Positions 1 to 11,275 of a stretch of DNA of 64,000 nt are shown here, in pieces. The notes under the pieces are model-generated. The model was given only the letters and a program-made list of their open reading frames with translations. It ran no database searches and was not told the DNA's origin. This DNA is from Sipunculus nudus (Eukaryota > Annelida > Sipuncula > Golfingiida > Sipunculidae), in the NCBI GenBank assembly GCA_026874595.1, contig CM049310.1, positions 45,601,058 to 45,665,057 on the forward strand, in the 5' to 3' direction. The position numbers and the translations under genes were made by a program. Numbering within the stretch: the first letter of the stretch is position 1; each line of letters opens with the position of its first letter.

Positions 1-1009
1 ACCGAGTCATATAAATTTTAAAACAACCTGACATTTCTGTGACCTTAAGGTCGATTCTTACAGCTTAAATAAGATATACAACCGTCATGATTACATCAGA
101 ACTTTTACGATGAAGCAAGACACAGGACATCATAATTTCAATGATAAAACCAAAATTTCTCGCTCCTGGTCGAATTACAGGTATCATGTCACTCCACATA
201 AACCAAACCTACCTATATTTAATCAATATCTAACAGCATGTACCATCCACAGAAAGATTCCGATATAACTCGCAGTACCAGTATATACCCGTATGTTTGT
301 TGAATTATTGTAAAAAAAGGTATTATGGTATGTTTTTCCTCCAGCTCCCTGCGCTTCCCTCCAATCCAAAACCCACTCGTGAACAATAAGCATGCTAGAC
401 TGTTTTGCAGGTACAGAATTAACCGTTGTTGTCATAGCCTCGTAGCAGTGTTAAACCATGTAATTGTCGCAACCCCATTACAGTAGTCATAATAGTCTCT
501 CATGGAAAGATCCTAAAAATCATGTAAAAGACAGTATTATGCATCATCCCCAAAGGTCTTAAATCTATAACTTTACCAATCTCTTAACGCTTCTTCAGGA
601 AAATAAATCAGATAACTCACAGTAGTAATAAATATACGTTTTTTCCCCTTTCAGGTGTTACAATTTTTAGAGGGGTTATGCGTCTTCAAAGGGCTTACTT
701 AGGTCTGTATTAACATAAAATGAATTTGTAAAACGTTATCATAAAATATACGGTCCATCTGCTTTGGAGAATAAAAGTACCGGAAACAGGAAACAAAAAA
801 TTGCGTTGCACTTGGCGACGTTTATGGAAGTTACTCTAAATGCAGGATAATTCAATTATAAAAGTGAAATCTCTTTAGCCTTTACATTGGAAAATCATGA
901 CCAGGAAGCTCTGACTGTCCGCATGGTCGTTTTGCCACCACAGTAAGGGGCAGAAAGAAACAGAAAATGATATGACCAGGAGATATTTGTAGTTTTTGAT
1001 ATGTTAAGC
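1..1009. other. Intergenic AT-rich DNA, no gene seen
   Basis: Unique-looking AT-rich sequence. The only ORF over 60 codons (223-435, minus) has no recognisable domain and reads as chance. No repeat family from elsewhere in the window was found here. Confidence 0.6.
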
Positions 1010-1275
1010 CAGTCTCGCCTCGCCGCCTTGGTATTAGGGCCGGCGGGAACATTTGCCGCGTCGGGATGTCAAGTCGGTATGAAATGGCGGCAAAACCGAC
1101 AGGCTATTAATCTTAATGTCATCCGAGATCCGACGGTGTTGATTCTTCATAGAAGCCAATAAAAACTTCTCCATGTCCCGCGACATGTGTCACAAGCGGA
1201 AGTCCGCTTTATTGTGAAACATAAAGGCCATCCCAAACATAGCAGTCGCGTGATCAGAGGGTCTTCTTTTGCGTT
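1010..1275. promoter_or_regulatory. CpG-rich block, candidate regulatory element
   Basis: Around twenty CpG dinucleotides fall in about 260 bp, far denser than the surrounding AT-rich DNA. At about 1195-1211 there is a perfect inverted repeat, AAGCGGA-AG-TCCGCTT, whose centre contains GGAAGT, an ETS-type core. No ORF runs through the block. It could be a CpG-rich enhancer or promoter, or simply an old GC-rich insertion. The sequence does not decide between these. Confidence 0.25.
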
Positions 1276-4200
1276 TCTACATAATGCACTTAAAACCAAT
1301 TTGAATCGTGATCTAATGATGTCACAAGCAGATGTTAGGGGGTGAAAGTAATTTTATGACAATTAGAAGTCATACATTTACCTATATCTGCATGTCTGAC
1401 TGTCTTTCTTGTGACTTTAAACGGGAAGAAAAATGGAAGATTCCGGGACGCTCAGGGTAAAATTTTGGGACCGCAGTTTTGAGCATCCTAAGGTAATGGA
1501 GATCTGAGTCATGTTTTGAAGGCTTTTTTTTTAAACTGATTCTTTAATTTACGTCTTTTTTGAATCCTTATATAATTAAATATTAAATCATTGTATGATT
1601 ATTTAATTAGACTGAACTCTGAGGGTAAGTTGTCACAACTGTGTTGTCACAATGTATCGGTTTAGAGGTTGTTAGTAATGACGTGTGCCTGTTGATCCTC
1701 TGAGTCCAGTCGGGTGGGAAGCATGGACCCCCAGGACCAAGCGCCGGAGTGAGATAATGAGCGTCACAGACGCTTACCTTCGCGTTTCTGAAAGCCCTGC
1801 TTTCTCAATATTGTTTTTATGCATGTGTGTGCACTTGTTTTGCAAACTGTTGAAGGTGGATTACAAAGAAAATTGTCGGAGGGGCGGACTGTGAGGCAAG
1901 GTAAAGTCGTTATATTTTGTAGTATGTAAAAATCAAGATGTGGCAAAGATTTTCTGTTTTGTCAGTTTGTATATCTCATTTTTAGCAGGTGTAGATATTA
2001 ATCATTATTTTCTAGGCACTGTCGTGGAAGAGTTTATTAGATTTGAGGTGCTAATTTTATTTGAATTAATACTTCATTCGTTAGCACTAGTTTATTTATA
2101 TGCGTTTTGTGATTCCCTCTTAGTTTATTATTAAATTTTGGATTTTAGGTTTCCTATGCTGGTTTGTTAGAATAGTCTTGGATGTAATTTAAGGGTCTAG
2201 TACCCGGTTATAATGTCAATAGGCACGACCTGACTGTGTCCGCACACGACCTGGTACCATCAAGCTCCAGCACCAGTAAACCAAAAGACACACCTGTAAA
2301 GCCACCTTGTGGTCAGCGGTACTTCGACATCTTATATCCCATTTCTTATTTCCTGGAGAGTGCCTCTTTCCATTTTTGTCATGTTCTTAGACTGCAATAT
2401 GTACATAATATACACTATGAATTTACAATGCAACATCATATAGTGTTTATAGCCTATGGCGCACAGGCAAAATATGTTCAACAACGTGAACTGTAGAAGA
2501 CTCTCTAATTTATATGCAGAACAACCGAACCATGGTACAATGAACTATGTACGTAGAAATACAGCTTTCTTGATTCCACAATAAAGTAGGGAAAAGAGTT
2601 GAAAACCATAATAAACATTATATATATAACATAATAAACATTATAAACAGCAGGAAGTAAAGCCAGCTGATGCCCAAGGTACTGAAACATGATTATGAAA
2701 CGTTTAGCCTGAGAATATATGCCGTGAAAAAGGAACCGGTGTCAAATGTTACTTTGGCCAACAATCTGATATAAAAATGACTTTAAATGTCCTTTGAAAG
2801 TGCCTGATAAAAAACACATGTTCTATCGAGCCAGTGAGACTGAGCGGAGGGAGGGATACTCTCCAGACAGAGGAAGAATCACGTGGTTCTATCCCATCAA
2901 TCCTTGCTATCACCCGAGGGACCTAACCATCTGTGCCTGGGGGCTCCTGCTCGGGGCATTCTCGAGATATGGTATTTATGGGACGCGAGTTTGCCCTAGA
3001 CTCATTTATAACTATTAACAATCTTTTAAACCAAGTTTCCTCAATGGTATCAAACTGCGTTCTCTATTTAGCTTGTCATATTATAGACGCATGTCCTTTC
3101 AGTCGATGATCTTTAGCGTAGATACGAAACTAACACTGTGACTGATTTATGTAGTGCTCAATCCATATATCGGACGTCATAGCATGACTTATAAATTTTC
3201 TCTGCAGTGGGCCAAGACGGGGATATATATTATGAGAGAAACATTAGATAATTCTCTGTCGGAGCCGCCATTTCTTTTGTCTAATTCATGGAGTACTCAT
3301 AGCTTTCCTAGATACAACGATATAGGTATAACCACAGCTGAAAATTTTATTATTACACATTTAAATAAAAATATGAACGAACAGTATTTTTATTCAGCGA
3401 CCGACTGATTAAGCAGTAATGGAAACATCGCATGTTTTGTTTGGCTAATATGAGATGGGAATTTTACCCGGTCGTACATCAGAATCGGCGTCAGACAATA
3501 TTTTGCCCTGTCAACGAATTTTCGACAAAATCGGTATCGGCTTAGTATGAATACGGGAAAGACATTTCTTGTTGATATTGGCCATCATTAGATCTCGCAA
3601 AATAGCTGACAAGGGGCTTGGTAATTGCAAATAATAGAATAACGATAATAGGGGTATTTACACGAAACATCGAACTAATACGAAATGTTCATGCTTGTTG
3701 ACCCCATGTCCTGACGTTTCCATGGTGATAAAGATCAACAAAAAGATGGGTCTAATATGTCCCAGACTGAATATGTGCCATGATGGAAAGTTTGCAATCA
3801 ATTCGTAAATTTAGAATTGTACAACTGGGATATTATTTCACATAGCAAAAAATAGGTAATCATGGCTAAATTTTGCAGATTTATTGCTGGATCAAAACAT
3901 CTGTGATATAAGGTATCGGAGTTTAAAAAGACGAAAGATGTTAGATATCGAAGAGTGCGATTATAGACCTAACGCCAGTAATAGATTTAAAGATTCCTTC
4001 ATACTTTTGAAAAATGATCTTACGTAAAGCCGCCCCCCCCCCCCTCCTCCCCAACTCCCCCGGCCCTATTTCAACCAGTTGTAACATGCTTAACACGTGA
4101 TCATCTGTCCTTGTTTAACCACAGACACGTTTAATTAGAAACATCTATTGATTAACTTGAATAATCTGTTTGCTGTGTGTCTGAGGACTGGCTCCCTGGG

Positions 4201-4454
4201 GAACCCCTTTTATTGGCCAATGTGCCTCATCCATAATTAATGAATAAAGACAACAATAATATGACGAAAACATTTATGGGGCAGCACACGACGGTAGCAC
4301 ATGACGCGGTACCTTAAGGTTCGGAAGATAAGAATATGTAGACAACACAGTCAATAACGTGAGTATCGCCATATTTATGTGGGTTTCGTATAAACTGTCA
4401 GTATATGATGTTGGTCACTATGTTCACTGCAACCGAAAAATCAACAAGGTAATA
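1276..4454. other. Intergenic DNA, no supported gene
   Basis: Mostly AT-rich unique sequence with a poly-C tract at about 4033-4044. Two stretches have coding-like composition but no complete gene: about 2222-2330, readable as HDLTVSAHDLV followed by a Ser/Pro/Lys-rich run, and about 2800-2980. Neither has convincing splice sites or a known domain, so I leave them unannotated. Confidence 0.5.
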
Positions 4455-4689
4455 AAGGGGCGGATTTAATGGCGTGCTCTCTTTTTCGACCTACAAAACA
4501 TATTAGAATAGAATAATATACGCTTAATACCGAAAAGCAACGCAAAGTTTTGCGTTTCGCAAAAATATGTATGTTTACCGATGTATGCATGCGTGAGTTA
4601 TGTATAAAACTAGCATTCCCGGCGCAACTGATTTTCCCGTCCCAAGGTCCCCCCCCCCCCCATTTTCTAATATCCTTTATCCGCCCCTG
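4455..4689. mobile_element. hAT-like MITE (copy a)
   Basis: About 235 bp bounded by AGGGGCGGATTTA on the left and, in reverse complement, AGGGGCGGATAAA on the right. These ends match the other hAT-like copies in the window. A poly-C tract sits near the right end, as in the copy at 50690. No coding capacity. A target duplication is not clear. Confidence 0.6.
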
Positions 4690-4908
4690 TTAAAGATAAA
4701 TATACACCGGAAGAGTATATGTGGCAAAAACTGATAATACGAGGATGTTATACGAGAGAATGAAAATTTATAAAAAAAAACATGGTTATCACGGGGAATC
4801 GTGACTAAATACATCAAACGCAACAGTTTTAAGTAATAAGAAAATGAAAAAAATCTTGTATGGAATTGTTCGGTAAATAGGCCTATGTATACAAACATAC
4901 ACATAAAC

Positions 4909-4935
<27 letters not shown>
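4909..4935. repeat. (AT)n microsatellite
   Basis: Pure alternating AT tract of about 27 bp. Confidence 0.95.
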
Positions 4936-4940
<5 letters not shown>

Positions 4941-5990
4941 GAGTTACCCTCCGTTGTAAAGTGATCTTTGGCCTAACAACATTCACCTGATGATCGGGTC
5001 GCATCCCGTGAAACAGAAAAACATCACGTAAGTAATGCATAGGACCAGGTGAATAATACATGCATGTAACTGACCTTGGCGAGATGATAATTACTCAGGT
5101 AATTACTGAAGGGAAGATTTACGGGGGATCATTTAAAGGAACATGTGGCTAAATATGGCAGCCTCTTAAGGTAAAGTTAATGTGATACTTGTGTCAAATA
5201 TACGCCCCATGTTCCTTACATTCCACGTTTCGGGGCTTTCAAAACCACCCTGTGTACGCCCCCTTAAGCCCCTTATCTACGACGTAACAGCATGAGATGA
5301 GAGTGCTTGAAAAAGAATCTCACATAGCGAGGGCAAATCCGGCAGAAATTGCCAACGAGATGTGCAAAACTGACCGTATGTACACGGAATTACAAAAGGT
5401 TTCTCAGCACCCATCTTCGGCATTACTAGAATTTTTTTCCATGTGGTAGGATTACTCTAACATTGAATCCTTACACTTGGTCTTATTTACGATTCAATTT
5501 ATACTGAAAAACAGGTGCTCAAAGAGAGAGAGGGTCCTTAGTATGGGGCTCTCTTGTGACAAATACTATTTGATCAGGCGCAAGACGGCTTCTAAATGCC
5601 TTATCAATTCCCAGGGTATCTGAGGGAGAGCCATTACTGTCTCAATGCCCGGTCGCTTTGGGCTGCGCCCACAATATGTATTCAGCCTCCCCATAAAGGG
5701 GCTTTGTTAGTTTGGAATTCTGCGCAATAGGAAATGTTCGCCGCCGTCTTGACCCCGTATATCTTCGGTCGCCGGTCGCAATAAGCCTGATTTGGACATG
5801 AGACCAGTCTAAATACCGAATATTTTGGTATTTTCATTATTCATACAGGCTGACTGTCCGGTAAGCTAAAGAAATGATCGGCATCACCTACTGGACTCAG
5901 GCACGGATTGACCTACCAGTTAATGACGTTTGATTAGTTCCTCAGTTTCATTCGTGCTCTATATCACAATTATTTCTTTATTATTTTTTT
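4936..5990. other. Intergenic unique DNA, possible conserved block
   Basis: No gene seen. The part at about 5560-5890 is less AT-rich and non-repetitive and holds short inverted repeats such as AAATACC...GGTATTT near 5812-5835. It may be regulatory, but no family or site pattern settles it. Confidence 0.35.
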
Positions 5991-6150
5991 TACAGTGGAA
6001 CCTGCCTGAAAGACAGCCTGTCTAATACGACCACCTGCCTTTTACGACCATCCTTGAGTGACCCGAATGTGTTCACATTGATTATAACTGACCTATCTAA
6101 TAAGACAACCTTTGAATTAAGCTTTGGTCGGTCCAACGAGTGTTCTCGTT
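5991..6150 (+). mobile_element. pogo/Tigger-type MITE fragment
   Basis: Starts at a TA dinucleotide followed by CAGTGGAACCTGCC and continues with TAATACGACCACCTG-like sequence. This is the usual look of Tc1/mariner pogo-class terminal repeats (established knowledge). The right end near 6146 is a poor match to the inverted terminus, so the limit is approximate and the copy is old. No transposase is present. Confidence 0.5.
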
Positions 6151-7201
6151 ACACGTTTCTCGATAATAATATTTCAGGCTCTGTTGAATAATGGAAACCT
6201 CAATTATTGCGATAAATAAAACATAAATTTAACAATGAGGCTTTCTAGTAGTTTTCCTACTTTGAATATCAAAAATCGGATCGGTGATGAATATGACATT
6301 TTTTTCATCTGACGTATGAACGCAATCAACAAAATAAAGGGAAGGGACACCTAAGTTTTTTTTTCAAATCAGTTAAGGATTGAAGAGCGGGGATTAGATT
6401 TTACTGAAATAGCTGTGTTAAAGTGTTTTTTGAATGGCAACTATATTTTAGATTTAGGAAAAAGAAGCAAGTATAATTTAATATATGTCGTCTAATATGC
6501 AACCTATCGAGATAATTAAATCGAATAAACTTTCAACTGTTTTTCGCAATCTCTGCAGCCAACTGTTACCCGAAGTTACAGTTTTTCCAAGGCAATTACT
6601 AAAAGCCACAAATATATAACCATTATGTCGAGACAAAAAAATAAACAGTTGTGCAACGGGGCGGGGGTAAAGTTATCTTTGAAAGTTCTTATACGCTAGT
6701 ATCACCCATGTGACGTTAAACGTTGGTCCTTTTTCAGTCGCCGGATTTTGTAAAAGAGCCCTTCCATTCCTAACAAGAAAACGTCCAATACAAAGGTACG
6801 GGGTTATCGGTTCTACACTGCGAACCATCAATGACTCGTCCCCATGTCCTTGTGGGTTAAAAGGGCAGCGTTTTGTGTTTAACACCTGGGACTCAGGTCT
6901 CCACCTTAACCGATAGGTCGAAGTAGTGCACGAACCAACAACCTTCAGGAACGAAACCCCAAACATTAAAAAAAACATGCTCTGGCCTATATCTCCCTAA
7001 AATCTTATGTCTTTGGCAAATGTTGTTTCAGCAAAACTGCTTGTTTTACAATGAAACATGAGTACGACACCCAATGTCCCCAAAGCTTATATTTAGTATT
7101 ATGTTATACTATTGCACGATCTACCAATTCTGACACGGTATAAACAGCTTGATACTGCCCGAATTCAGTTGTACATATTTATTTTTTTTTACATTTATAC
7201 G

Positions 7202-7204
<3 letters not shown>
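6151..7204. other. Intergenic DNA with a possible SINE-like block
   Basis: No supported gene. The less AT-rich part at about 6690-6935 is open in both directions (68 codons plus, 101 codons minus). Read on the minus strand it has an A-box-like TATCGGTTAAGGTGG near 6913 and GGTTCGCAGTG near 6830. The spacing is long for a tRNA-derived SINE, so this is only a suggestion. Confidence 0.35.

Positions 7205-7247
<43 letters not shown>
7205..7247. repeat. (AT)n microsatellite
   Basis: Alternating AT tract of about 43 bp, followed by degenerate AT-rich sequence. Confidence 0.95.
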
Positions 7248-7251
<4 letters not shown>

Positions 7252-7311
7252 TAATTATATTGTATAAAGTGCAAAAATATTCCAATCAGAAATGCTGATC
7301 AAGTCTCAGAG

Positions 7312-7405
7312 ATACTGATAAGCCATTCAGTTGGTTCGAACCCATTACCGGCAATCGGTCACGGGTTCGATTCCTATCAGCAGTGAACCGACTTTTTTTG
7401 TGTAT
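7312..7405 (+). repeat. tRNA-derived SINE head, degraded
   Basis: AGCCATTCAGTTGG resembles a degenerate A box and GGTTCGATTCC at 7365-7375 is a good B box, about 30 bp apart, followed by a T run. The block cannot fold as a complete tRNA, since no matching acceptor stem is seen. A SINE promoter head is therefore more likely than a tRNA gene. Confidence 0.4.
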
Positions 7406-7449
7406 TCATAATCCATTTCTATATACGATTAACCAACATGGCCAATTTT

Positions 7450-7569
<120 letters not shown>

Positions 7570-8707
7570 TTATTTGATATATATATATAATATATTATTT
7601 TACATATATATATGTGTGTGTGTGTGTAATCTAATACTCATAAAAGGAATTCGGTTCACGTTTGTGCACAATGTTCTCTAAAAACCGCGTTGTGTACAAT
7701 ATTTCGCCGTACATCATTTTAAAGGTTATTATTCCCGCAGTGACATAGGCGATATGAAAATAAATAATTTTTAATATACATATAATTTTGAGTGATTTTT
7801 TTCCGTTTTTTTTACCTAGCACAGCCGAACTGCCTTCGGCAATCACCGGAATGTGTGCATCGTGGTCACTTAACCTCTAACACTAAGGACTATTGTTCAT
7901 ATGAATAACGCTCGCTTTCAATGAGGGATTTGACTCACGTGCGTGGTCAGTAAAAGAGAAAAGCACATTTTTCTCGCTTTATGAAATGGAGAGTTCGACC
8001 CGGGAGGATTAATGACAAAACCAAATTCAAGGTCCCAAGTTCCCTAATTCAAGGAACAGGGCTAGGGTGGGGTGGGGTTGGGTGGTGGCGGGGGTTTCAG
8101 GCCTCAAAATTTGTCTGATACGATGAAAAAAAGGTTGTGGTGGCTGAAAATGGGATACGGACTCACTGCATGGAGTCCCGCTGGGTCCGCTTCTGCTACT
8201 TACGATTTTTTCATATATCTCTTTCCTTCTTCAGGAACAGTTTCCTTGCATCGTACATTTAATTAATCTTTCATGAGTTCCTCACATCAACCTATTCTTT
8301 ATACGTCCAACGATAGAAACCAGTCAAATATCAACAAAACACTGTATGCCTCCGCGTCTCCTTCCGGTTCGCAATGTAAACCATCACTGACCAGGTCTTC
8401 AAGGTAAACATACTGGGGTTTGATTTTTGCCACGAGCACAGCGCCACAAAATAACAGTAAAAAAATATTTGTACATATCGTATTTCGAGAGTATCCCACT
8501 AAAAATCTATATTTTCTTTTATCTTTTATAATAAAAAATGAGCTAACATTCAATATCTCAGTAAATATATCTCCCAAACCCCAGTGAAAAGCCCGGTATA
8601 CCAGGTTTATCAGCTAGTATTATATAAATAATAAATTGAAAGTCTGAAACTTTAACAACTCATACAGGACATTTGGTTAAAATGCATGTATTTATTGGCC
8701 GAAATCT
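7570..8707. other. Intergenic DNA, no gene seen
   Basis: Begins with further AT and (GT)n simple sequence to about 7628, then AT-rich unique DNA. A G-rich stretch lies at 8065-8095. ORFs at 7631-7846, 8072-8266 and 8299-8577 have no recognisable features. Confidence 0.55.
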
Positions 8708-8900
8708 GAAGGGACAGGGCTAAAATAAAGACGCTGTACGTCTGAGGTGAAGGTTCTTGGTTCGATCCCCTTCAGGGCCTTGAAAGCAAATATAGTGATA
8801 TTTCGCTAGAACCTTACGGACCAGTCTAATGACTCAGGGTAAAGACATCTATATATACCCTGGCAACATGCACACATGACCCTGAAATTCAGATGGATTA
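8708..8900 (+). repeat. tRNA-derived SINE fragment
   Basis: GGTTCGATCCC at 8759-8769 is a near-consensus B box. The preceding GGGCTAAAATAAAGACGCTG and GTCTGAGGTGAAGG resemble the A-box-to-anticodon part of tRNA-derived SINEs. The body downstream, to about 8880, shows nothing I can name. No coding capacity. Confidence 0.5.
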
Positions 8901-9290
8901 TTGATTACGAATTTCCATACGAACAGCGTCATATTCATACAGTGTAGAAAGTGCCATCAACAAGTCATTAGCCATTACTTAAATAATGTAATTTCTTTAG
9001 TTATGAACTCCAAATATATACTGAGTTCCTGATTATCTTAAATAAAACTTACATGTTACACAAAATATTAAACTGATTTCATTATGGGGCGGAAATACAA
9101 CACCAACCCCCGGTAAAACTAAATATGCGCTTCCATATTCATTATGACGTAAGGAGAAATACACCAGCTAGCAGAGTATCAGACAAAGCACGGTGTCGTT
9201 ATTGTTCTTAAGATCCATATTTCATCTTAGCCGTCTTTTCCACATTTACGCGATACTTAAAACAATGCGTTCACCCCTATTAGTGCAGAT
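8901..9290. other. Intergenic DNA, no gene seen
   Basis: AT-rich unique sequence without ORFs over 60 codons and without a recognised repeat. Confidence 0.55.
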
Positions 9291-9299
9291 TATTGTGGT

Positions 9300-9980
9300 G
9301 GTCTAATTAAAGACCGACACTGCATGTGAAAAGGAACCTAATTAAGTGGCGAGCAGTTATCAAGAAATATTCATTAAGACCGCTTATTCTTAATTAGAGG
9401 ACAAGCCTCAATAGTCGTGACGACAGATAATCCACGGCCTAGTTTTATCTCAACAAAGGTGTCTTTTTAATAAAGAATTATTTTCACCTGATTTTGAAAG
9501 CCCCCACAAATCATGCTATAAAGAAATGTTTCTCCTTGGTCGTATTTGTTTGAAGAGAAGCCAACCTCAATTATCATTATAATGATGAAAGTACTGTTTG
9601 TATCTGCGTTGGTGCATACAGGGGAGTAAAATATATTTGGGTTTTTAACTTAGGCGAGGTATATTTTAGGCGATATGATGCATTACCAACACAGAACACT
9701 GATACATGGTTGATTATGAACATATATGATACAGTCTAAATTCATGGACATGGATAAAGTCTGAACTATTATGAATATGAAGGTTACTAAATGAAGACTG
9801 ATTGTTATTAATCTTAAGCTAATTAAAATTTAGTGATTATCTCCTTGATCAAGTCCTTTTAATAATCACAAAAAATCCTGTGTCAACTCCACTCACGTAA
9901 TACATGCTTCTGTCTTTCCGATGAATGTTGTAGGTGTATCACACACAAACGCACACACAAATACACCATCACACGCACAC

Positions 9981-10033
<53 letters not shown>

Positions 10034-10416
10034 GAGGAGAGGGAGACTGAAATGACCAGGAATTCATTCATATTCCCCTCATCCTTGGGTATCCTTGAAG
10101 AAACATATACTTTAAAATGTGAAACAACTAAAAAATTTAAAAGAAATTCAGTACATCGCTCAAGCTATTCAGATCTTATTACTTTAGTGTTTTAGAAAAA
10201 TATATTTTATCTTGAAGCAATGTAGACACTCGACTTTTTATAAGTGAAACAAAATTAAACGTAACGGTCTATTCCCGATGAAAGTATTTAGTTAATTAGA
10301 ATTCAGTGTGGGTCACGTCTCTTTCAAAGGACACGGTTCACTAATTAGAAGATGACCAATCATCAAAGTCCGGAGTGAACGTTTCTCATACCTAAGGTGA
10401 AGGAGCAACTAATTAA
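9300..10416 (+). promoter_or_regulatory. TAATTA-rich candidate enhancer region
   Basis: Seven TAATTA cores lie at about 9305, 9340, 9391, 9820, 10293, 10342 and 10410. At this base composition about one per 0.9 kb is expected, so roughly one would be expected here. TAATTA is the core bound by many homeodomain proteins (established knowledge). The cluster ends about 70 bp before the TATA box of the gene at 10592, so a link to that gene is plausible but inferred. A simple GA repeat (9988-10035) interrupts the region. Confidence 0.3.
9988..10035. repeat. (GA)n microsatellite
   Basis: AG dinucleotide tract of about 48 bp with a few AAAG interruptions, preceded by a CA-rich stretch from about 9945. 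Confidence 0.95.
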
Positions 10417-10486
10417 TCTCAAAGTGCAGTGAAAACTTGATTAATGAAATCATTTGATTATCAGAAATCTTAATGAACTACGCGGA

Positions 10487-10523
10487 TATATAAATTGTCC
10501 AGCACGGTGAGAGAAAATCATTC
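10487..10523 (+). promoter_or_regulatory. TATA box plus initiator core promoter
   Basis: TATATAAA at 10487-10494 is followed by TCATTC at 10518-10523, which fits the invertebrate initiator TCAKTY. The TATA box starts 33 bp before the initiator A (10520), the usual spacing for RNA polymerase II core promoters. That predicts a 72-nt 5' UTR with no upstream ATG before the start codon at 10592. No downstream promoter element is evident at +28 to +33. Confidence 0.6.
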
Positions 10524-10591
10524 AAACTTGCGAAATAATCAAGCCAACATTGATCGTGAATAGCTGATTCTTTAGAAAAAAAAGATCCACT

Positions 10592-10939
10592 ATGCAGATT
10601 TATAATCAAACCCCTGAACCCGAGATCTTCGAGGACCTCAAGGTCCAAGACTTGGAGATACTTGAGGGAAAGCTGAACAAGGTCTGTGAACAGATAGAAG
10701 CACTGGACCGGCAGATGGGGCAAATAAAAGTACGCCAAAGACGGGCTTTATCTAACAGCAATCACGCCTGTGGAAACAGCTTGAAGATGAGGCTGATGAC
10801 CTTACAGGGACTGCGTCAGATGCTGTACCAGTACGCCTCCCTGCAAGCACAGAAAGTGATGGCTGCGGAGATGTACCTTTTTGGTTCGGGGAACAAACTG
10901 GCGCAGCAAGAGGAGAGAGATGACAAGGGAAGCGAGTAA
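10592..10939 (+). CDS. Small intronless gene, charged coiled-coil-like protein of unknown family
   Basis: A 115-residue ORF. The ATG at 10592 has A at -3 and is the first ATG after the predicted transcription start. The N-terminal 15 residues are acidic (PEPEIFEDL). Residues about 16-50 have heptad-like leucines and charged residues (LEILEGKLNKVCEQIEAL, then a basic KVRQRR), suggesting a coiled coil. Residues about 62-90 are a second amphipathic helix (LKMRLMTLQGLRQMLYQYA), and the C-terminus is acidic and polar. There is no signal peptide, membrane segment or catalytic motif. I do not recognise the family; size and shape fit a small regulatory or adaptor protein, but that is a guess. Support comes from the TATA-initiator pair, clean composition and a decayed duplicate downstream whose similarity runs from near the start codon to just past the stop. 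It is clearly more GC-rich than its surroundings. Confidence 0.7.
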   Translation: MQIYNQTPEPEIFEDLKVQDLEILEGKLNKVCEQIEALDRQMGQIKVRQRRALSNSNHACGNSLKMRLMTLQGLRQMLYQYASLQAQKVMAAEMYLFGSGNKLAQQEERDDKGSE

Positions 10940-11139
10940 ACGCCAACGGCGAGCAGCCATATTGTCGTATATCCTCTGTGACGTCACACCCTGCCCATCG
11001 TAAGATGCGACTGGCCTCGCTAAGAGGCCACACACCATTCAGATCTAGCTTTGTTTCACATCATTCCCCAACGATAATAACAATGATAATAATATCAAGA
11101 GTAAAGGTGATAATGTTTACAGAACAAGAATATATAATA

Positions 11140-11173
<34 letters not shown>

Positions 11174-11175
11174 TA
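10940..11175 (+). other. Probable 3' UTR of the small gene
   Basis: Follows the TAA stop. It contains a perfect CRE (TGACGTCA, 10979-10986), then AT-rich simple sequence. An AATAAA hexamer at 11166-11171 is the first plausible polyadenylation signal, but it lies inside a (TAA)n-like tract and may be coincidental. Confidence 0.35.
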
Positions 11176-11275
11176 TAATGATAATGATATTACTACCACT
11201 ATTAATGATATTAAAATACCACAGCTACCACTACTACCACTACTACTACTACTACTATATTACTTACACTACTAC
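11068..11275. repeat. Degenerate (ATA/ATG)n and (ACT)n simple repeats
   Basis: Trinucleotide-rich low-complexity sequence: AATGATAAT-type repeats to about 11210, then ACT/ACC triplets at about 11220-11275. Confidence 0.85.

Noticed and set aside
2222-3018. Coding-like stretches that might be exons of a larger gene
   Set aside because: No consistent acceptor and donor sites, no domain, and no neighbouring exons in a compatible frame.
7312-7405. Possible functional tRNA gene
   Set aside because: A B box is present but there is no complementary acceptor stem or full cloverleaf; a SINE head fits better. The same reasoning applies to 48403-48530.
10478-11038. Minus-strand ORFs opposite the small gene
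   Set aside because: They are shadows of the plus-strand coding sequence; they have no promoter signals and cross the plus-strand TATA box or UTR.
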